Origin: a virus
Strand: one strand, 5' to 3'
IMG/VR virus record: IMGVR_UViG_3300050821_002260
Location: 27,992-91,991 of that record
DNA: 64,000 nucleotides
Shown here: piece by piece, positions 32,677 to 40,420 of the stretch
Layout: every line of letters begins with the position of its first letter
How positions within the stretch are numbered: the first letter of the stretch is position 1
Notes under the pieces: model-generated
Databases searched by the model: none
What the model saw: the letters and a program-made list of their open reading frames with translations, nothing else
Told to the model about the DNA's origin: nothing
Made by a program: the position numbers and the translations under genes

Positions 32677-33063
32677 CTACTGAGGGATTGGAGTCCCGAG
32701 AGTTACCGATGTGGATGCGGCAGCGCCGGCGACCACGTCGATAGCGTCTACTACTGGAGTCCCTGCTGAACTGCCGTCCGCGTTGAGAAGCGAGAAAGTG
32801 ACATTGACTCCCGTCTTCAACGTTGTCCCACCTACCAAGAATCCGGATGCGATGCTCCCGGCTACTGGAGTCGCGTCCGGTACTACACTTAGAGAAGTGG
32901 GTGAATCTGACACCACTGACACGGTTTGTCCGGGAGCGAGAACTGCCGGATTGTTGTCCTTGTCAACAGCGATTACTGAGTATGGTACTTTGAAATTATC
33001 CTGCAATTGAAAGTTTGCCACGGTTGTGATTCTCCTTTTTGGTTGTACTGATTTCTTTTTCAT
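32677..33063 (-). CDS. Small Ig-like structural protein
   Basis: 128 residues from ATG 33063. Basic start (KKKSVQPKRRITTVANFQLQ), then a beta domain: KVPYSVIAVDKDNNPAVLAP, GQTVSVVSDSPTSLSVV, TTLKTGVNVTFSLLNADGS. Resembles bacterial Ig-like or Big-type strands. Its C-terminus SVTLGTPIPQ closely matches that of the next upstream protein (SVKLGTAVPQ), suggesting a shared end-tag or duplication. Overlaps the upstream gene by 4 nt. Confidence 0.5.
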   Translation of the reverse strand: MKKKSVQPKRRITTVANFQLQDNFKVPYSVIAVDKDNNPAVLAPGQTVSVVSDSPTSLSVVPDATPVAGSIASGFLVGGTTLKTGVNVTFSLLNADGSSAGTPVVDAIDVVAGAAASTSVTLGTPIPQ

Positions 33064-33269
33064 TGCGGCACCGCTGTTCCTAATTTCACAGATATGCTTG
33101 CGATAGGTGAGGGCGCGAGTGCGGCTGCTATCTGTGTTAGCAGCGCAGTTTGCTTTATTTGTTCTTCCTTGATTGCTAGAAGAGTTTGAGCAGTCCCTGA
33201 GATTTCATCTCTGATTTGGCTCAGGAGTCTGTTTGATTCTTCTATCAAGTCGTCTAGTGTGTCGGACAT
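33060..33269 (-). CDS. Small helical hypothetical protein
   Basis: 69 residues from ATG 33269 (SD TTGGAGG). A single amphipathic helix or coiled coil (LDDLIEESNRLLSQIRDEIS; LLAIKEEQIKQTALLTQIAA) followed by a C-terminal strand ISVKLGTAVPQ, nearly the same end as the following gene. Preceded by a promoter-like element. Confidence 0.5.
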   Translation of the reverse strand: MSDTLDDLIEESNRLLSQIRDEISGTAQTLLAIKEEQIKQTALLTQIAAALAPSPIASISVKLGTAVPQ

Positions 33270-33282
33270 CTAACCTCCAACA

Positions 33283-33296
33283 CTTAGAGTTACTTT
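33283..33296 (-). promoter_or_regulatory. Putative late promoter element (AAAGTAACTCTAAG)
   Basis: Copy of the recurrent motif, 14 nt before ATG 33269; also overlaps the 3' end of the 33295 gene. Confidence 0.5.
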
Positions 33297-33969
33297 AGCT
33301 GACCACGAATTTTCCGTAACCGTTTTGCATTACGATTTCATTGTAGACAGCTACCAGCACGTCGTGCAGATTTGCGTTCTTGGGATTGGCGACGCGCACA
33401 TTTTGGCTTTGACCGAGTGCGACACGCGCTCTCGGGAATTCAGCAGACGCTGGCACCGGAGGCGGAGCGGCAGGCAGCAGCGACTGAATAGCCAAAAGGA
33501 TAGTCAAGAACACTGTCGCAGAGCCTGTGATTGTCGCTGCCAGTCCCGGATTGTTGATGTGAGCGGCAGCAAGTAATGCTTGGATGTTGCTGACGATAGA
33601 TTGCACGCCAGCGATAACTTTCCCAAGCAGAGTCGTCTTCGTTGATGCTGAAGCAGCATTGTAAGTGTTGATGATAGCTTGCAATGCCGTCAGACCAGCA
33701 CTGATATCGGTACCGATAGCTGAAATCTCTGCTCCTACTGCGGCGCTGAGGAGTCCTCCGCCCAGAGCAGTCGTTATGATGCCTGCGATATTGGCTGCTA
33801 TCTGGATTAGAGTCGGCAGGTCGTTTTCGAGAGTTGTCAGCCATTGCGCTGAAGTGCAACCCTCTTCTAGCAAAGCGACACCACTGATGCCAGAACCGAT
33901 AGCAGCGGTAACGAGCGCTTTCTTCCCGCTACTTAGAAACCATTCTCTGCGGTCCATTACTGCTTCCAT
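33295..33969 (-). CDS. Hydrophobic protein with Tat-like N-terminus
   Basis: 224 residues from ATG 33969 (SD AAGGAGG). The N-terminus MDRREWFLSSGKKALVTAAI resembles a twin-arginine signal (R-R-x-W-F-L) followed by a hydrophobic stretch and a cysteine in LLEEGCTSAQW. The centre is Ala/Ile/Leu/Gly-rich (IAANIAGIITTALGGGLLSA; VFLTILLAIQSLLPAAPPP), suggesting membrane insertion or hydrophobic helices. The C-terminus is polar. Such proteins occur in Acidobacteriota genomes; the phage role is unknown. Confidence 0.5.
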   Translation of the reverse strand: MEAVMDRREWFLSSGKKALVTAAIGSGISGVALLEEGCTSAQWLTTLENDLPTLIQIAANIAGIITTALGGGLLSAAVGAEISAIGTDISAGLTALQAIINTYNAASASTKTTLLGKVIAGVQSIVSNIQALLAAAHINNPGLAATITGSATVFLTILLAIQSLLPAAPPPVPASAEFPRARVALGQSQNVRVANPKNANLHDVLVAVYNEIVMQNGYGKFVVS

Positions 33970-33984
33970 TTCGTTTCCTCCTTT

Positions 33985-34314
33985 TTATAGATCGATCCTT
34001 TTGAGAATTGACTGCAACCGAATTCTGTTTGTCGCTGCCAGAGCATAGGTGCTGCTTAGGTTGGAAGCCAAAGGCACAATCGATTTTGCTAATCCTTCTT
34101 CCCCCGCCGCCCCATCTTCTGGAGGTAGAGCATGAAGAATCGGGCCAAGTTTTCTTTCTAACTCTGTAATTATCTCAGAAGTGTCTGATGCTACAGCGTC
34201 CAAATTGGACACCTGCTGAAATACTTGCCCGACAACACGTTCAGCTGGATCAGTCGAGACTGCTCTTGTTGGCGTATTTCTCAAACCACCAACTCTCCCT
34301 GTTTCTCCACTCAT
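33985..34314 (-). CDS. Hypothetical helical protein
   Basis: 109 residues from ATG 34314 (SD AAAGGAGG, overlapping the upstream stop). Helical: VVGQVFQQVSNLDAVASDTS, EIITELERKLGPILHALPPE, ATNRIRLQSILKRIDL. No recognised motif or membrane segment. Follows the Tat-like protein's reading direction with 15-nt spacing, so the two are likely co-expressed. Confidence 0.5.
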   Translation of the reverse strand: MSGETGRVGGLRNTPTRAVSTDPAERVVGQVFQQVSNLDAVASDTSEIITELERKLGPILHALPPEDGAAGEEGLAKSIVPLASNLSSTYALAATNRIRLQSILKRIDL

Positions 34315-34556
34315 ACTTTCCTCCTTTTAGATTTTCTTTCTACACATTGTTTGGGGTCACGCCATATCCCATCCGTACAAAGCCGGAAATGTTTGAAACG
34401 GTCGTGCATAGCCTCTAACTGTTTATGTCGTCCCTCTTCGGTCGCAGCCGTGTTCACGTCATTTGTGGTAGTTCCAGCGTTCCTAAAATCAGATGGCTCA
34501 TTTATAATTTGAGTGATAAGAATTCCTGTCTCACCGATGTACTGATAGGTTCTCAC
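34311..34556 (-). CDS. Small hypothetical protein
   Basis: 81 residues from GTG 34556 just after the previous stop. Begins RTYQYIGETGILITQIINEP; the end is basic (CVERKSKRRKV). C-terminal C-T-D-G-I-W and P-K-Q-C contain two cysteines, too few for a clear zinc site. Its stop overlaps the next start (ATGA). Function unknown. Confidence 0.45.
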   Translation of the reverse strand: MRTYQYIGETGILITQIINEPSDFRNAGTTTNDVNTAATEEGRHKQLEAMHDRFKHFRLCTDGIWRDPKQCVERKSKRRKV

Positions 34557-34558
34557 GC

Positions 34559-34936
34559 TTATTCCGATTTCACTTCCAGCTTGTCTTTTAGAGAGGGGTC
34601 CGTGGTTTCCCAGTACGTGAGTCCCTTTTCGGCGGCTTCTAGCGTTGGATAATTTCCATGGGAAACTTTGGCTCCAGTCTCTTTGTTGACGACGTAGAAC
34701 TTGCCGACCCCTGTCCCAGTCTTGATAGCGACACTGTGAGTCGCCTTTGTGACTTCACTGGACCCGTTAGCGTCTGGAACGTGAACGTTACAGTAGGCAA
34801 CCTGATCTCCGCCCACAGAGTACAAATTCACATCGTTAGTCGGTGTGGCCTGTACTCCGCAGACGCTGCATTTCAAGGCGTAAGGAAATGGGATATTGCT
34901 TCCCATGACCGCGCTTGTGATTGGCTGTAGTTTCAT
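34559..34936 (-). CDS. Small hypothetical protein with one CxxC
   Basis: 125 residues from ATG 34936 (SD GGGAGG). CSVCGVQATPTND near residue 23 and a later YCNVHVPD could form a small zinc site (C-x2-C ... C-x-x-H), as in treble-clef-like motifs. The C-terminal half (KFYVVNKETGAKVSHGNYPT LEAAEKG) looks like an SPOR- or DUF-like alpha/beta fold. Promoter-like element upstream. Confidence 0.5.
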   Translation of the reverse strand: MKLQPITSAVMGSNIPFPYALKCSVCGVQATPTNDVNLYSVGGDQVAYCNVHVPDANGSSEVTKATHSVAIKTGTGVGKFYVVNKETGAKVSHGNYPTLEAAEKGLTYWETTDPSLKDKLEVKSE

Positions 34937-35151
34937 GCTTGAGTTCCTCCCGTGTACCTAGAGTTACTTTTCATAGCGACTCCTTTTGCGGCTGCATCTA
35001 TAGCTGGATAAATCAGTTCTGCGAATTGCTGCTCTGTCATACCCAACTTGGAGAAATTTCGACAGACTACATCGACCGTGACTGACCCGCCGAATACCGA
35101 AGCGTGGACTGTCACAGTCGCGTCCTGATACTGGATGACTTGTGTTGGCAT
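34933..35151 (-). CDS. Small hypothetical protein
   Basis: 72 residues from ATG 35151 (SD AAGGAG). A beta-hairpin N-terminus (VIQYQDATVTVHASVFGGSV) and a helix (EQQFAELIYPAIDAAAKG). Its 3' end contains the promoter-like motif (encoding MKSNSRYT). No family recognised. Confidence 0.5.
   Translation of the reverse strand: MPTQVIQYQDATVTVHASVFGGSVTVDVVCRNFSKLGMTEQQFAELIYPAIDAAAKGVAMKSNSRYTGGTQA
34957..34971 (-). promoter_or_regulatory. Putative late promoter element (AAAAGTAACTCTAGG)
   Basis: Copy of the recurrent motif, inside the 3' end of the 34933-35151 gene and 21 nt before ATG 34936. Confidence 0.45.
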
Positions 35152-35160
35152 TTGTTCTCC

Positions 35161-36234
35161 TTAGATTAGTTTATCTGTTGTCCAGATTTCTTCTCGAACT
35201 AAAAACCCGTTCAAGTCTAGATAACCCACGTGCAAACTATCTCCACTGAAATTCAACATGACACAGCCGTTGTAGCCTATCTTGAGCCCTTCGCTGTTTG
35301 GATACTCGCGAGCGTCTGTGAAAGAGCAGAAGCATTTTGAGTTGTCAGGCAGCTTCAGAGGAACGGGCATCCCTCCATTGCCTATCAAGCGACCATAGGC
35401 AGTGACGCCGTTGTAGGTGTATCTATTATAGATTCCCATCCGGTGCTCGTGACCCCAGAACCACAGGAACGGCTTCTTGATAAAACTAGACAATTGCTTC
35501 GCTGGTTCGCTGTACCATTTCTCGAATGAGGACCACGGCTGATAGTGGCTGAGTACAACGATTTCGCGCTGGTCGTCTTCCAACTTCAGATTCGCCAGCC
35601 ATTTCATGTTCTCGTCAGGTATCTTACAGCTTGGCTTGAATGGGCCGAGGTCCAGTCCGGTGGAATTATATGCTGTGTCAATACCTATGATTCTCCAATG
35701 GCTATTCTGAATACAGAAGTAGCTTGCTTTCTGGTCCAACTCTGGCAGCAGGACATCGTAGTAGGAATTCCCATTCGTATACATCTCGTGATTGCCGCAC
35801 AGAGCGAAAGTTCCCTTAGAGCCTCTGGGCCACGCGACCGGTTCGTAGTCGCTGACTTTGAAACCAAGAAAGTTTTCGTCGACTTCCTGTTCGCTTCCTG
35901 TGTAGTAGATGTCGCCTAAGTGGATAGTGTAGTCTGGATTGGCAGCTTTGATTTGGAGCGCTACTTTCTCAGCTTCGTTTGTTCCCGTTCCCCAATCTGC
36001 CGCCATGCCTATCTTCGTGTAGTCGGGCATCGTGTAGACGCCGGTTTCTGGCGGAGCGTAGGACAGGAACTTGTGTCTGGGCTTCAGCCAGTAGGCGCCG
36101 ACATGCGTCAGCCACGCGGCGATATTTGATGGACTGTACGCGCCCAGACTGTTGTAAGCCGCAGACGCTGTACGGAAATGAGACTGAACGGCGACGTGGG
36201 ACAGGTTAGACAAGTCTCCGAGAGTTTTTCTCAT
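35161..36234 (-). CDS. Calcineurin-like metallophosphoesterase
   Basis: 357 residues from ATG 36234, sharing one base with the upstream stop. The full metal-binding set is present: AADWG (DxG variant of DxH), HLGDIYYTG (GDxxY), CGNHEMY (GNHE), VVLSHYQPW and FWGHEHRMGIY (GHxH). This arrangement matches purple-acid-phosphatase / PhoD-like hydrolases. Contrast with 14000-14701, which lost these residues. Target unknown; could hydrolyse nucleotides or host phosphoesters. Confidence 0.75.
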   Translation of the reverse strand: MRKTLGDLSNLSHVAVQSHFRTASAAYNSLGAYSPSNIAAWLTHVGAYWLKPRHKFLSYAPPETGVYTMPDYTKIGMAADWGTGTNEAEKVALQIKAANPDYTIHLGDIYYTGSEQEVDENFLGFKVSDYEPVAWPRGSKGTFALCGNHEMYTNGNSYYDVLLPELDQKASYFCIQNSHWRIIGIDTAYNSTGLDLGPFKPSCKIPDENMKWLANLKLEDDQREIVVLSHYQPWSSFEKWYSEPAKQLSSFIKKPFLWFWGHEHRMGIYNRYTYNGVTAYGRLIGNGGMPVPLKLPDNSKCFCSFTDAREYPNSEGLKIGYNGCVMLNFSGDSLHVGYLDLNGFLVREEIWTTDKLI

Positions 36235-36458
36235 CAATGCCTCAAGTCTGAAATTTTGTAGGTTATGTAAAAACAGATGGCACAGAACACCAGAAAATAC
36301 AGCAGCATGACCAGGATTTCTTTGTTGCCAATTGGCTTCAAGCTATCTCCAAAGTTATGCTGGAGACGCGGACTTTTTACACCACACGCCTCCAGCGATG
36401 AGACTACCTGTTTTGAGACCTCAGCGGAACCGATTCCTTTCCGTGAAAGTTGTCGCAC
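36234..36458 (-). CDS. Small membrane-anchored protein (C-terminal helix)
   Basis: 74 residues from GTG 36458 (weak SD). The C-terminal 25 residues are hydrophobic (ILVMLLYFLVFCAICFYITY) with a short charged end, i.e. a tail-anchored single-pass protein. The N-terminus is polar with KQVVSSLEACGVKSP. The start is uncertain. Could be a spanin-like or holin-like component, but nothing proves it. Confidence 0.4.
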   Translation of the reverse strand: MRQLSRKGIGSAEVSKQVVSSLEACGVKSPRLQHNFGDSLKPIGNKEILVMLLYFLVFCAICFYITYKISDLRH

Positions 36459-36494
36459 ACAAGCACAACTCTACTAGTAAGATTTAACTCCATG

Positions 36495-36689
36495 CTACAC
36501 TTTTAGATAAATCCGTTCCAGATGCTCCATCTGGTCGTCTGAGAGTTTTCCTTTTCTCTGGTACTGAGATTTCACGGATGGGTAGAACTGCTCGCGCTCC
36601 CACTCAGTGAAGTTCTCGTTGTCTTCAATTACTTCGTCGATGGCGTCGAACACTTCCTGGAGCCTCTTCGGGTCGAGAGTGTGGCTCAT
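36495..36689 (-). CDS. Small hypothetical protein
   Basis: 64 residues from ATG 36689, whose ATGA overlaps the preceding stop. Helical and acidic: LDPKRLQEVFDAIDEVIEDN, FTEWEREQFYPSVKSQYQRK. No motif recognised. Confidence 0.5.
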   Translation of the reverse strand: MSHTLDPKRLQEVFDAIDEVIEDNENFTEWEREQFYPSVKSQYQRKGKLSDDQMEHLERIYLKV

Positions 36690-36880
36690 GATGGCACCAG
36701 TCTGTAGTATGTCGGTGGGTCCGTGTCTTTGGTTCTGTAAATGTTCCCGCTCATCAGCCCTCCAGTTTGGATAGGACCTACGATTTCTATCACATCGACG
36801 CACTTGTCGCAGCGTTCGAAACTGCTATGGATTCCCATCTCAACGCAGACGTGCCATTCTCTTATTTTACTAGTTTTCAA
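36686..36880 (-). CDS. Small hypothetical protein with CxxC
   Basis: 64 residues from TTG 36880 with SD AAGGAG at a good distance. Contains FERCDKCVDVIEIVGPIQTG and a C-terminal YRTKDTDPPTYYRLVPS. One CxxC pair only. Translationally coupled to the following gene by an ATGA overlap. Confidence 0.5.
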   Translation of the reverse strand: MKTSKIREWHVCVEMGIHSSFERCDKCVDVIEIVGPIQTGGLMSGNIYRTKDTDPPTYYRLVPS

Positions 36881-36907
36881 ATTCTGTCTCCTTACTTATA
36901 TGAAACG

Positions 36908-37291
36908 CTATTTGCGGGAAAACCATTCGTCATCGAGCCCATCAAGTACTGCGACTATGAGCTGTTCTGTGGCTTCTAGATTGATGGAGGCTGGCTCTGG
37001 TTTGTCGGGTGGTATCCCAGCTAGAATGCTGTCCATGAGTCGCTTCTGGTAGATTCGGTAGGCGTTGGGAGTTTCTTGTGCGATCATTCCACGTTCGATA
37101 GGTCGTGGCAAATATTCTGGATTCTCGTTGCCGCCGGACTCTCTGTAGATTAGCTCGACTTCAACAAGTTTCCAACCTTCTAGATGTTTTCTCCCCGGAA
37201 TAAAAACACGCTCTGGGATGCGCTTCTTTTTGCCAGTGAGGAGTTCTCGCGGGTCTATGTCAGGTCCCAATTTGTCGATTTCGTCGTTCAT
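36908..37291 (-). CDS. Hypothetical protein
   Basis: 127 residues from ATG 37291 (SD GGAAGGAG, ATGA overlap with the previous stop). Contains FIPGRKHLEGWKLVEVELIY and a C-terminal helix ATEQLIVAVLDGLDDEWFSR. No recognised domain. Likely part of the early/accessory small-gene block. Confidence 0.5.
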   Translation of the reverse strand: MNDEIDKLGPDIDPRELLTGKKKRIPERVFIPGRKHLEGWKLVEVELIYRESGGNENPEYLPRPIERGMIAQETPNAYRIYQKRLMDSILAGIPPDKPEPASINLEATEQLIVAVLDGLDDEWFSRK

Positions 37292-37587
37292 AGATGCTCC
37301 TTCCATTCCTGTTTTTCAAACGAGTAACTGATTTCGGACGGGACAGATAGTTGCGCTGTGAGATGGATTATGATGTTTCTGGAGCTCAACTCTCCAGTGT
37401 GCAAGTTGTACCACTTGGAAGGCACTTCGCCAATTGATGGGTCTAGGCAGATTTGACACGGTCTGAAGAAGTCGTGCTGTCTGCACAGAACAGCGTCGTG
37501 CGGTCTATAGATGGGATTGTGAGGGCAGATGGTCCAGCAATGTTCGTCATCGTAGCGTTTGAGGCACTTTTCGCACTGGAGAAGCAT
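37288..37587 (-). CDS. Cysteine-rich zinc-binding protein
   Basis: 99 residues from ATG 37587 (SD AAAGGAG). Two ribbons near the N-terminus: CEKCLKRYDDEHCWTICPHN and VLCRQHDFFRPCQICLD. The remainder is a beta domain (NIIIHLTAQLSVPSEISYSF). Probably zinc-binding; function unknown. Confidence 0.55.
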   Translation of the reverse strand: MLLQCEKCLKRYDDEHCWTICPHNPIYRPHDAVLCRQHDFFRPCQICLDPSIGEVPSKWYNLHTGELSSRNIIIHLTAQLSVPSEISYSFEKQEWKEHL

Positions 37588-37778
37588 TTATGACTCCTTT
37601 CATACACAGAACCCTGCCGGGGCTCGTGGATTCGTAATTTCCTATGTGAATATAGGGGGGAACTAAGACCCTCCACTGGGTCCCACGACTCCACGACAAA
37701 CCGGCTCGCACTCGCACCAAGTCTGTCCATGTCTGCAGAAATATAAATCTGTTCTGTTCACGGACGCTCACTCTGTTC
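37588..37778 (-). other. Intergenic region with GAACAGA repeats
   Basis: A gap of 191 nt. A 12-nt repeat (GAACAGAACAGA on the minus strand) occurs at 37748-37759 and again at 37790-37801 just inside the next gene, with a partial copy between. No credible ORF, promoter consensus or hairpin terminator was identified. Confidence 0.4.
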
Positions 37779-38129
37779 CTACTCTGCACTCTGTTCTGTT
37801 CCCTCTGTAAGAGTCTTTGGAAGCTGAATATGACCACGACGTTCGGTCTGTCTGCGCTCTAGGAATCTAGTCGCTTCCTGGGAGATCTTGTCGACCTCCT
37901 CCTGCTGAATATGACTCGACTCTGTCTTCTTATCCTTGAGCGAATCCACTTCTGCCGCGAGTCTGCCCAACTCCTTGAGAATATGAGTACGATCTAACTC
38001 CATAGACTCCAGCCTCCTGCGTAAGTCATTCATTGCAGATATGATACGCAATGACTCTGCAGAATCTGCTCTACGAGTGGCAGATATGACTCTGGTGCGG
38101 ACACGACTAGACTTCTTCACATTGCCCAT
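37779..38129 (-). CDS. Coiled-coil hypothetical protein
   Basis: 116 residues from ATG 38129 (SD GGAGGAG). Basic N-terminus (NVKKSSRVRTRVISATRRAD), then a heptad-rich helix (MNDLRRRLESMELDRTHILK; LGRLAAEVDSLKDKKTES). Similar in style to the 38517-39035 protein and perhaps a relative. Codons are AT-rich with many AGA/TCT. No family recognised. Confidence 0.5.
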   Translation of the reverse strand: MGNVKKSSRVRTRVISATRRADSAESLRIISAMNDLRRRLESMELDRTHILKELGRLAAEVDSLKDKKTESSHIQQEEVDKISQEATRFLERRQTERRGHIQLPKTLTEGTEQSAE

Positions 38130-38329
38130 GACTCCTCCAGTGCTAGATTCAATCTATTGTGCATCACTTACAGAAGCTACAGAACGTGCAGATTAGAGCG
38201 ATACTCCGCAGTGATCGCTAGAGTCTGGTATAGATCTGTACTGACTAGACTCATGGAATTACGCTGGACTTGCTGAGTCTTTACCAAGTTTGGCAGCAGA
38301 ATGAGCCATTCCACGGCAGTTTTGACCCT
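38130..38329 (-). other. Intergenic region without assigned function
   Basis: About 200 nt with no start codon/SD pair supporting a complete gene. It includes the 3' half of an alternate-frame ORF described among the findings. No tRNA-like cloverleaf or clear terminator was seen. Confidence 0.4.
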
Positions 38330-38485
38330 CTAGTTCGTAGCTGCAATTAGAACCTTCGCTAGGGATCTTGCCTGTCGCTTCGTAATAACGACTATCCTAG
38401 GCACTCCCATTGCAGACGCCTGATAATCCCTATACCTGAGTTCTATACCACCTGTTTCCTTATTCTTCTTGACCTGAATGACCAT
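38330..38485 (-). CDS. Small basic hypothetical protein (51 aa)
   Basis: ATG 38485 is preceded by a strong SD (AAGGAGGAG). The 51 residues read MVIQVKKNKETGGIELRYRD at the start and ITKRQARSLAKVL near the end, a plausible strand-then-helix fold. It ends at TAG 38330-38332. The frame is short and so easily missed, but its RBS is among the best in the window. Confidence 0.55.
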   Translation of the reverse strand: MVIQVKKNKETGGIELRYRDYQASAMGVPRIVVITKRQARSLAKVLIAATN

Positions 38486-38516
38486 AGAATTATCTCCTCC
38501 TTAGCTCTGCTAGACA

Positions 38517-39035
38517 TTAGACTCCTGGTCCCATCACAACTGTTCTACTCGCTTCCACAGAGGTTTCTCTTGACGCGAGGAGTCGCTGTGCTTCCTTCTT
38601 GAGATCAACATGCTCTAATGCGTTCCTGAGTCTCCCTTGAGTTTCTTCCTTAGCTTCCTTAGCGAGCCTTCCTGAGAAGAAATCCAGGAGTTCTTTCTTG
38701 AGGTCTTCCACGATACGATCTAGGGTTAACACCAGATACTCTATTCGGTCGTCCTCGATTCGCATCGTATCTCTGAGCCTGCAATCCTCCGAGACTCTGA
38801 GACTATCTTGACCTTCTAGACGCTTCTCCAGGTCTTCTATCAAATCACTCAGTTTGCAGTCTGCTTCATCTCTCACTTTGAGTTCATCTTGCAGCCTATT
38901 TAGAATCGGCTTATCTATTCCCCTGAACTCCTCATAGAGCTTCATTTCCCTTCTCAGCGATTGGATTTCTACCCACAGAATCTTATACTTTCTATCTGCA
39001 CTAGACTGACGCTTCTTAGCTTTCTTGACCTTCAT
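38517..39035 (-). CDS. Long coiled-coil hypothetical protein
   Basis: 172 residues from ATG 39035 (overlapping the upstream stop). Almost entirely charged alpha helix: IQSLRREMKLYEEFRGIDKP, LSDLIEDLEKRLEGQDSLRV, DRIVEDLKKELLDFFSGRLA. Probably forms a coiled-coil dimer. Begins with basic KVKKAKKRQSSADRKYK. Function unknown; could be a scaffold or nucleoid-like factor. Confidence 0.5.
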   Translation of the reverse strand: MKVKKAKKRQSSADRKYKILWVEIQSLRREMKLYEEFRGIDKPILNRLQDELKVRDEADCKLSDLIEDLEKRLEGQDSLRVSEDCRLRDTMRIEDDRIEYLVLTLDRIVEDLKKELLDFFSGRLAKEAKEETQGRLRNALEHVDLKKEAQRLLASRETSVEASRTVVMGPGV

Positions 39036-39241
39036 TTTATCTCCCTTCCGACACAGGGTCGGTTATTCTTCTTCCTTGTCCATGTCTTACAGACGCCGCA
39101 GCGGAATATGACTCCGATTACTGTCTTATCTGCTTTCCACTGATGGAGCCTGACTGGATTGGTCGCTGTTGGATGGCTGTGGGCGCTTCTATTCTTGTCT
39201 TCCCAGCGGTCGATTGCTTGATTAAGATTTGTTGGTCTCAT
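39032..39241 (-). CDS. Small hypothetical protein with CxxC
   Basis: 69 residues from ATG 39241 (SD AAAGGGAT, ATGA overlap). Contains VIGVIFRCGVCKTWTRKKNN, and a single later Cys in RPCVGREIK. May bind zinc in pairs. Function unknown. Confidence 0.5.
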   Translation of the reverse strand: MRPTNLNQAIDRWEDKNRSAHSHPTATNPVRLHQWKADKTVIGVIFRCGVCKTWTRKKNNRPCVGREIK

Positions 39242-39453
39242 AATCCCTTTAGCTTCCGCGCTATCACTTCTTCCCTCTCTGCTTGTGGCAAACTTTGCAG
39301 CCATTTCTCCCTCTTCAGATCCAGCATCGCTAGGAGAAGCTCATTCTGATCTGCTAACTGTGCGGCGATTTCTCTGAGGAACACGTTTCGAATCCCATCC
39401 AAGCTGATATTTCCGGTCGTAGCACTCATATCTCTAATTTGCTTCGGTGTCAT
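39238..39453 (-). CDS. Small helical hypothetical protein
   Basis: 71 residues from ATG 39453 (SD AAGGGAGA); the longer open frame to 39558 lacks an SD and overlaps the upstream gene. Contains LDGIRNVFLREIAAQLADQN and MLDLKREKWLQSLPQAEREE helices. No motif. Confidence 0.5.
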   Translation of the reverse strand: MTPKQIRDMSATTGNISLDGIRNVFLREIAAQLADQNELLLAMLDLKREKWLQSLPQAEREEVIARKLKGL

Positions 39454-39871
39454 TTGTTCTCCCTTCTGGATTCTCCCACATTCTCCAAAGCCTGACAATC
39501 TTGTATGGACCGCAGTTTGAATATCCTCCCGGCAGATTGCGCTCTCGGTGTTCTTCACTGTCGTAGATGGGCGCGATATGACGCATGTCGCCTAGTTGAT
39601 TCTCCAAACTGTTCAAATCTGGATACTGTTGATTTGTGATAGCTCCCAGTATCATGAGCGGCTTGTAGACGACTTCCATGCAATTTGAGCACGCGAGTTC
39701 TGCCAGCGCCGTGTCTACGCTGGAAAAAATGTCCATGATGCCTCTTGTGTGTTCTTGCGCTTCTTCCTTAGACAGTAGCCTAATCCTGTCTGGGTCGTAA
39801 CCGTGCTCTCGCAGGACTTTGTCACTATCTGGCTGGACTTTCCCATTGACTCGTTTTTTCTTATGTTTCAT
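39434..39871 (-). CDS. Hypothetical protein
   Basis: 145 residues from ATG 39871. Basic start KHKKKRVNGKVQPDSDKVLR, then EEAQEHTRGIMDIFSSVDTA and an internal ACSNCMEVVYKPLMILGA segment. The C-terminus contains YKIVRLWRMWENPEG. Two cysteines only. No family recognised. A 122-nt gap without features separates it from the preceding gene. Confidence 0.45.
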   Translation of the reverse strand: MKHKKKRVNGKVQPDSDKVLREHGYDPDRIRLLSKEEAQEHTRGIMDIFSSVDTALAELACSNCMEVVYKPLMILGAITNQQYPDLNSLENQLGDMRHIAPIYDSEEHRERNLPGGYSNCGPYKIVRLWRMWENPEGRTNDTEAN

Positions 39872-39993
39872 AGATGCCTTTCTTGAAGGTTGTAAACTTG
39901 GTTTTTCAATGCGCCATCATGCCATTAGTGAGCATCGCAGCCAATCTGCCGCATCCAAAATCTCAGCATGTGGGGTGGTAGCCAAACGCCTAC

Positions 39994-40419
39994 TCAACGC
40001 GGCAAAACGCGTCTTTCACCAATAGGCCAGACGTACTTCATGTTTTTCGGTACCGACGCTGGAAACCAGATGCGATAGTGTGATTCGTTTCTGTTGAGCA
40101 AATTAGACTGATGCGACCTGTGGAAACTGCTGTCACCGAGCCACGGAGGGAATACCACTGGGAAGCCGATTTGCAGATAGTCCATGGTATTCGGCTTTCC
40201 TCTGTGTTTCCAGGTGCTGACCATGACATTGTGATACCATGCCAGCGCGTTAGTGAATCCGTTCCACATTTTGCACGCTGGCTCGATATTCCAGCCCTTC
40301 TTGTGTTCCTTGAGCATGGTATAGATTGCGAGCGCTTCTTGACGCTGCTTGCCTAGACGCTCGTCATCTAGACAGCATGCAGATAGGCCGAAGTCTGGGA
40401 ACGGCAAAAATGTGATCAT
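39994..40419 (-). CDS. MSMEG_6728-like protein (pyrimidine-dimer glycosylase-type family)
   Basis: 141 residues from ATG 40419 (SD AGGAG). Follows the family pattern well: MITFLPFPDFGLSACCLDDE, RLGKQRQEALAIYTMLKEHK, KMWNGFTNALAWYHNVMVST, PPWLGDSSFHRSHQSNLLNR and YVWPIGE at the C-terminus. This family is annotated as related to pyrimidine dimer DNA glycosylases in actinobacteria and phages. A DNA-damage or base-recognition role fits, but activity is unproven. Confidence 0.65.
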   Translation of the reverse strand: MITFLPFPDFGLSACCLDDERLGKQRQEALAIYTMLKEHKKGWNIEPACKMWNGFTNALAWYHNVMVSTWKHRGKPNTMDYLQIGFPVVFPPWLGDSSFHRSHQSNLLNRNESHYRIWFPASVPKNMKYVWPIGERRVLPR

Positions 40420-40420
40420 G

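Noticed and set aside
37443-37837. Two overlapping minus-strand ORFs across the 37588-37778 gap
   Set aside because: They cover the end of a coiled-coil gene and the start of a zinc protein in the wrong frames; no credible start or domain.
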